Assembly (NCBI GenBank): GCA_025363505.1
Contig: JANYDV010000065.1
Location: 1 to 8,057, forward strand
Reading direction: 5' to 3'
Length of the DNA stretch: 8,057 nucleotides
From: Bacteroidota bacterium
GTDB taxonomy: Bacteria > Bacteroidota > Ignavibacteria > Palsa-1295
The stretch's first letter is position 1. The number at the start of each line of letters is the position of its first letter. A model generated the notes under the pieces. It was not told where the DNA came from, did not search any database, and was given only the letters and a program-made list of their open reading frames with translations. This document shows, one piece after another, positions 6,573-8,057 of the stretch. The position numbers and the translations under genes are program-made.

Positions 6573-6598
6573 TCATTCTTCGGTTTCGCTCAGAATGA
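6573..6598. repeat. Short palindromic, REP-like element
   Basis: TCATTCT (6573-6579) and AGAATGA (6592-6598) form a perfect 7-base inverted repeat around the 12-base centre TCGGTTTCGCTC. On the minus strand it reads TCATTCTGAGCGAAACCGAA, the wording of a short dispersed repeat I recall from intergenic regions of many bacterial genomes. It lies 5 bases after the zapE-like stop, so the RNA hairpin could also protect or end that transcript, although only a delayed T-run (6609-6614) follows. There is one copy in this window, so dispersal cannot be shown here. Confidence 0.5.
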
Positions 6599-6611
6599 CA
6601 GTAAGGCGTTT

Positions 6612-6643
6612 TTTGTTGATAACTCTTAGAATGATTTTATTTG
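6612..6643 (+). promoter_or_regulatory. Possible Bacteroidota-type promoter for dnaE
   Basis: TTTG (6612-6615), a 20-base spacer and TTTATTTG (6636-6643) match the TTTG-N19/20-TAnnTTTG pattern with one mismatch. Initiation near 6650 would give a leader of about 35 bases before the dnaE ATG. The region is T-rich, so chance matches are likely. The 9-mer ACTCTTAGA in the spacer (6622-6630) is also found in the inverted repeat upstream of the lipoprotein gene (2732-2740). Confidence 0.35.
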
Positions 6644-6683
6644 ATTTTGTATTAGTACCACACAAAGGTATTTAGAAGAAAGC

Positions 6684-8057
6684 ATGCCCCAATCTGATTT
6701 CGTACATTTGCATAATCACAGTTATTACTCGCTTCTTGATGGGGCTTGTAGTGTGAAGGATTTGGTAAAGCGGGCGAAGGAATTCGAGATGCCTGCAGTC
6801 GCACTGACCGACCATGGCGTAATGTTTGGTGCGTACGATTTTTATAAATCGGCGAAGAAAGAAGGCATCAAGCCAATAATTGGTTGCGAGATGTATATCG
6901 TCACCAATGGTTCACGCCGAGACCGTGAAGCGATTAATGACCCGAGTGGCAAGCGTAAGGTATATCATCATCTTATTCTTCTGGCAAAAGACGAAACGGG
7001 CTACAAAAATTTGATGAAGCTCGTGACCAAAGGTCATACCGAAGGCTTCTATTACAAACCCAGAATTGACTCCGAGCTCCTGCGAGAGCATCGCGACGGA
7101 TTAATCGCCCTCAGTGCATGTGCAGGTGGCGTGGTCTCGCCGTATCTGATTGCCGGTGATTATGACAAAGCGGTCGAAGTGGCTTCGCATTACAAAGATA
7201 TTTTTGACAACGATTTTTATATCGAGATTCAAAACCATCATCTCGATGTCGAGCAAAAAGTGTTAGCACTTGCGCCAAAGCTCGCTAAAGAAGTTGGGTT
7301 AAAGTTAGTATGTACCAACGACAGCCATTATATCTCTGCCGAGCACGCCGTACCTCATAATGTGTTGCTCTATATCAAAGACGGTGATAAAGACTCGCCG
7401 CCGGATATTAACAAGCTTCGTTATGGCACTGCGGAAAACTACTTCCGTAATGCGAAAGAAATGCAGCAGCTGTTCAAAGACTATCCTGGTGCGATCGAAA
7501 ACACGATGGAGATAGCGGAGCGTTGCAATCTCGAACTTTCGCCGGGATTGAAGATGCCAATGTTTCCCATTCCCGAAGGCTCGGGCGTAGCCACCTTAGA
7601 TGAATATCTCGATAAATTAACTTGGCAGGGAATTGATAAACGATACCCGACAATGACTGCCGAGCTTCAGCAGCGTGCTGAGTTTGAGCTTTCGGTAATT
7701 AAGAAAATGGGCTATCCAGGATATTTTCTTATTACACAAGATTTTATAGCCGAAGCTCGTAATCGTGGTGTGAGTGTGGGTCCCGGTCGAGGTTCGGCTG
7801 CTGGTTCATTGGTTGCGTATGCACTGGGCATTACTAATGTAGATCCAATCAAGTACAACTTGCTCTTCGAGCGTTTCTTGAATCCGGATCGCGTGTCGAT
7901 GCCCGATATAGATATTGATTTTTCTGATGACAAGCGCGAGCGTGTTATTAGTTATGTCAAAGAAAAATACGGCAAAGAATCTGTTGCGCAGATCATTACA
8001 TTCTCAACACTTTCTGCACGAGCTGTGCTCAAGGATGTTGGTCGGGTACTGGGTGTG
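6684..8057 (+). CDS. dnaE: DNA polymerase III alpha subunit, N-terminal part
   Basis: This gene is cut by the right edge; 458 codons are open from the ATG at 6684, against roughly 1,100-1,200 for the family. DnaE is the replicative polymerase. The N-terminal PHP domain has HLHNHSYYSLLDG (8-20), ALTDHG (40-45), IIGCEMY (65-71), YHHLILLAKDETGYKNLMKL (94-113), ALSACAGG (142-149) and TNDSHY (211-216). All nine expected metal ligands appear present (H8, H10, D19, H44, E69, H96, C146, D213, H215), whereas E. coli DnaE has lost some. The palm follows with GPGRGSAAGS (366-375) and MPDIDIDF (406-413), where D408 and D410 are the expected catalytic aspartates. The purine stretch AGAAGAAAG before the ATG is only a weak ribosome-site candidate. 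A 116-base gap separates it from the upstream gene, suggesting its own promoter. Confidence 0.97.
   Translation, partial: MPQSDFVHLHNHSYYSLLDGACSVKDLVKRAKEFEMPAVALTDHGVMFGAYDFYKSAKKEGIKPIIGCEMYIVTNGSRRDREAINDPSGKRKVYHHLILLAKDETGYKNLMKLVTKGHTEGFYYKPRIDSELLREHRDGLIALSACAGGVVSPYLIAGDYDKAVEVASHYKDIFDNDFYIEIQNHHLDVEQKVLALAPKLAKEVGLKLVCTNDSHYISAEHAVPHNVLLYIKDGDKDSPPDINKLRYGTAENYFRNAKEMQQLFKDYPGAIENTMEIAERCNLELSPGLKMPMFPIPEGSGVATLDEYLDKLTWQGIDKRYPTMTAELQQRAEFELSVIKKMGYPGYFLITQDFIAEARNRGVSVGPGRGSAAGSLVAYALGITNVDPIKYNLLFERFLNPDRVSMPDIDIDFSDDKRERVISYVKEKYGKESVAQIITFSTLSARAVLKDVGRVLGV

Noticed and set aside
7712..7933. Antisense frame of 73 codons opposite dnaE
   Set aside because: It is opposite the conserved palm motifs of dnaE, which constrain both strands and create open frames by chance.

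Overview
This window reads as ordinary chromosomal housekeeping DNA from a Gram-negative-type bacterium, most likely in or near the Bacteroidota/Chlorobiota (FCB) group. The evidence is indirect. No start codon has a convincing Shine-Dalgarno sequence. Several gaps hold sequences close to the Bacteroidota promoter pattern (TTTG, about 20 bases, TAnnTTTG). IspH carries the TICxQVS and SSNGKVLF wording I associate with that group, and there is a short lipoprotein signal peptide. Genus-level placement is not possible from the window.

All recognisable genes lie on the + strand. From left to right they are: the 3' end of a class B penicillin-binding protein of the PBP2/MrdA type (1-678); a complete YifB/ComM-family AAA+ ATPase (741-2321); tRNA-Ala(GGC) and tRNA-Asp(GTC), each followed by its own hairpin terminator (2425-2718); a probable LEA14-like lipoprotein (2804-3433) set 3 bases before cytidylate kinase cmk (3437-4099); a small VOC/glyoxalase-fold protein (4126-4491); ispH of the MEP isoprenoid pathway (4556-5497), overlapping by 4 bases an AFG1/ZapE-type ATPase (5494-6567); a short palindromic repeat-like element in the next gap; and the first 458 codons of dnaE, the replicative DNA polymerase III alpha subunit, which runs off the right edge (6684-8057).

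The LEA14-like gene, cmk and perhaps the VOC gene look like one transcription unit. ispH and the AFG1/ZapE gene look like another, translationally coupled through a TTGA overlap. cmk and ispH are near neighbours in many bacteria; here a VOC gene sits between them, and no rpsA follows. The roles span cell-wall synthesis, DNA uptake/recombination, tRNA supply, nucleotide supply, isoprenoid synthesis, division or stress ATPase function, and replication.

I found no mobile element, CRISPR array, toxin-antitoxin pair, defence island or clear new system. The points most worth a second look are the AFG1/ZapE protein, which resembles the actinobacterial form; the inverted repeat inside the possible promoter upstream of the lipoprotein gene; the palindromic element at 6573-6598; and a short stretch of cmk with unlike base composition. 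No gap longer than 300 bases lacks a gene.
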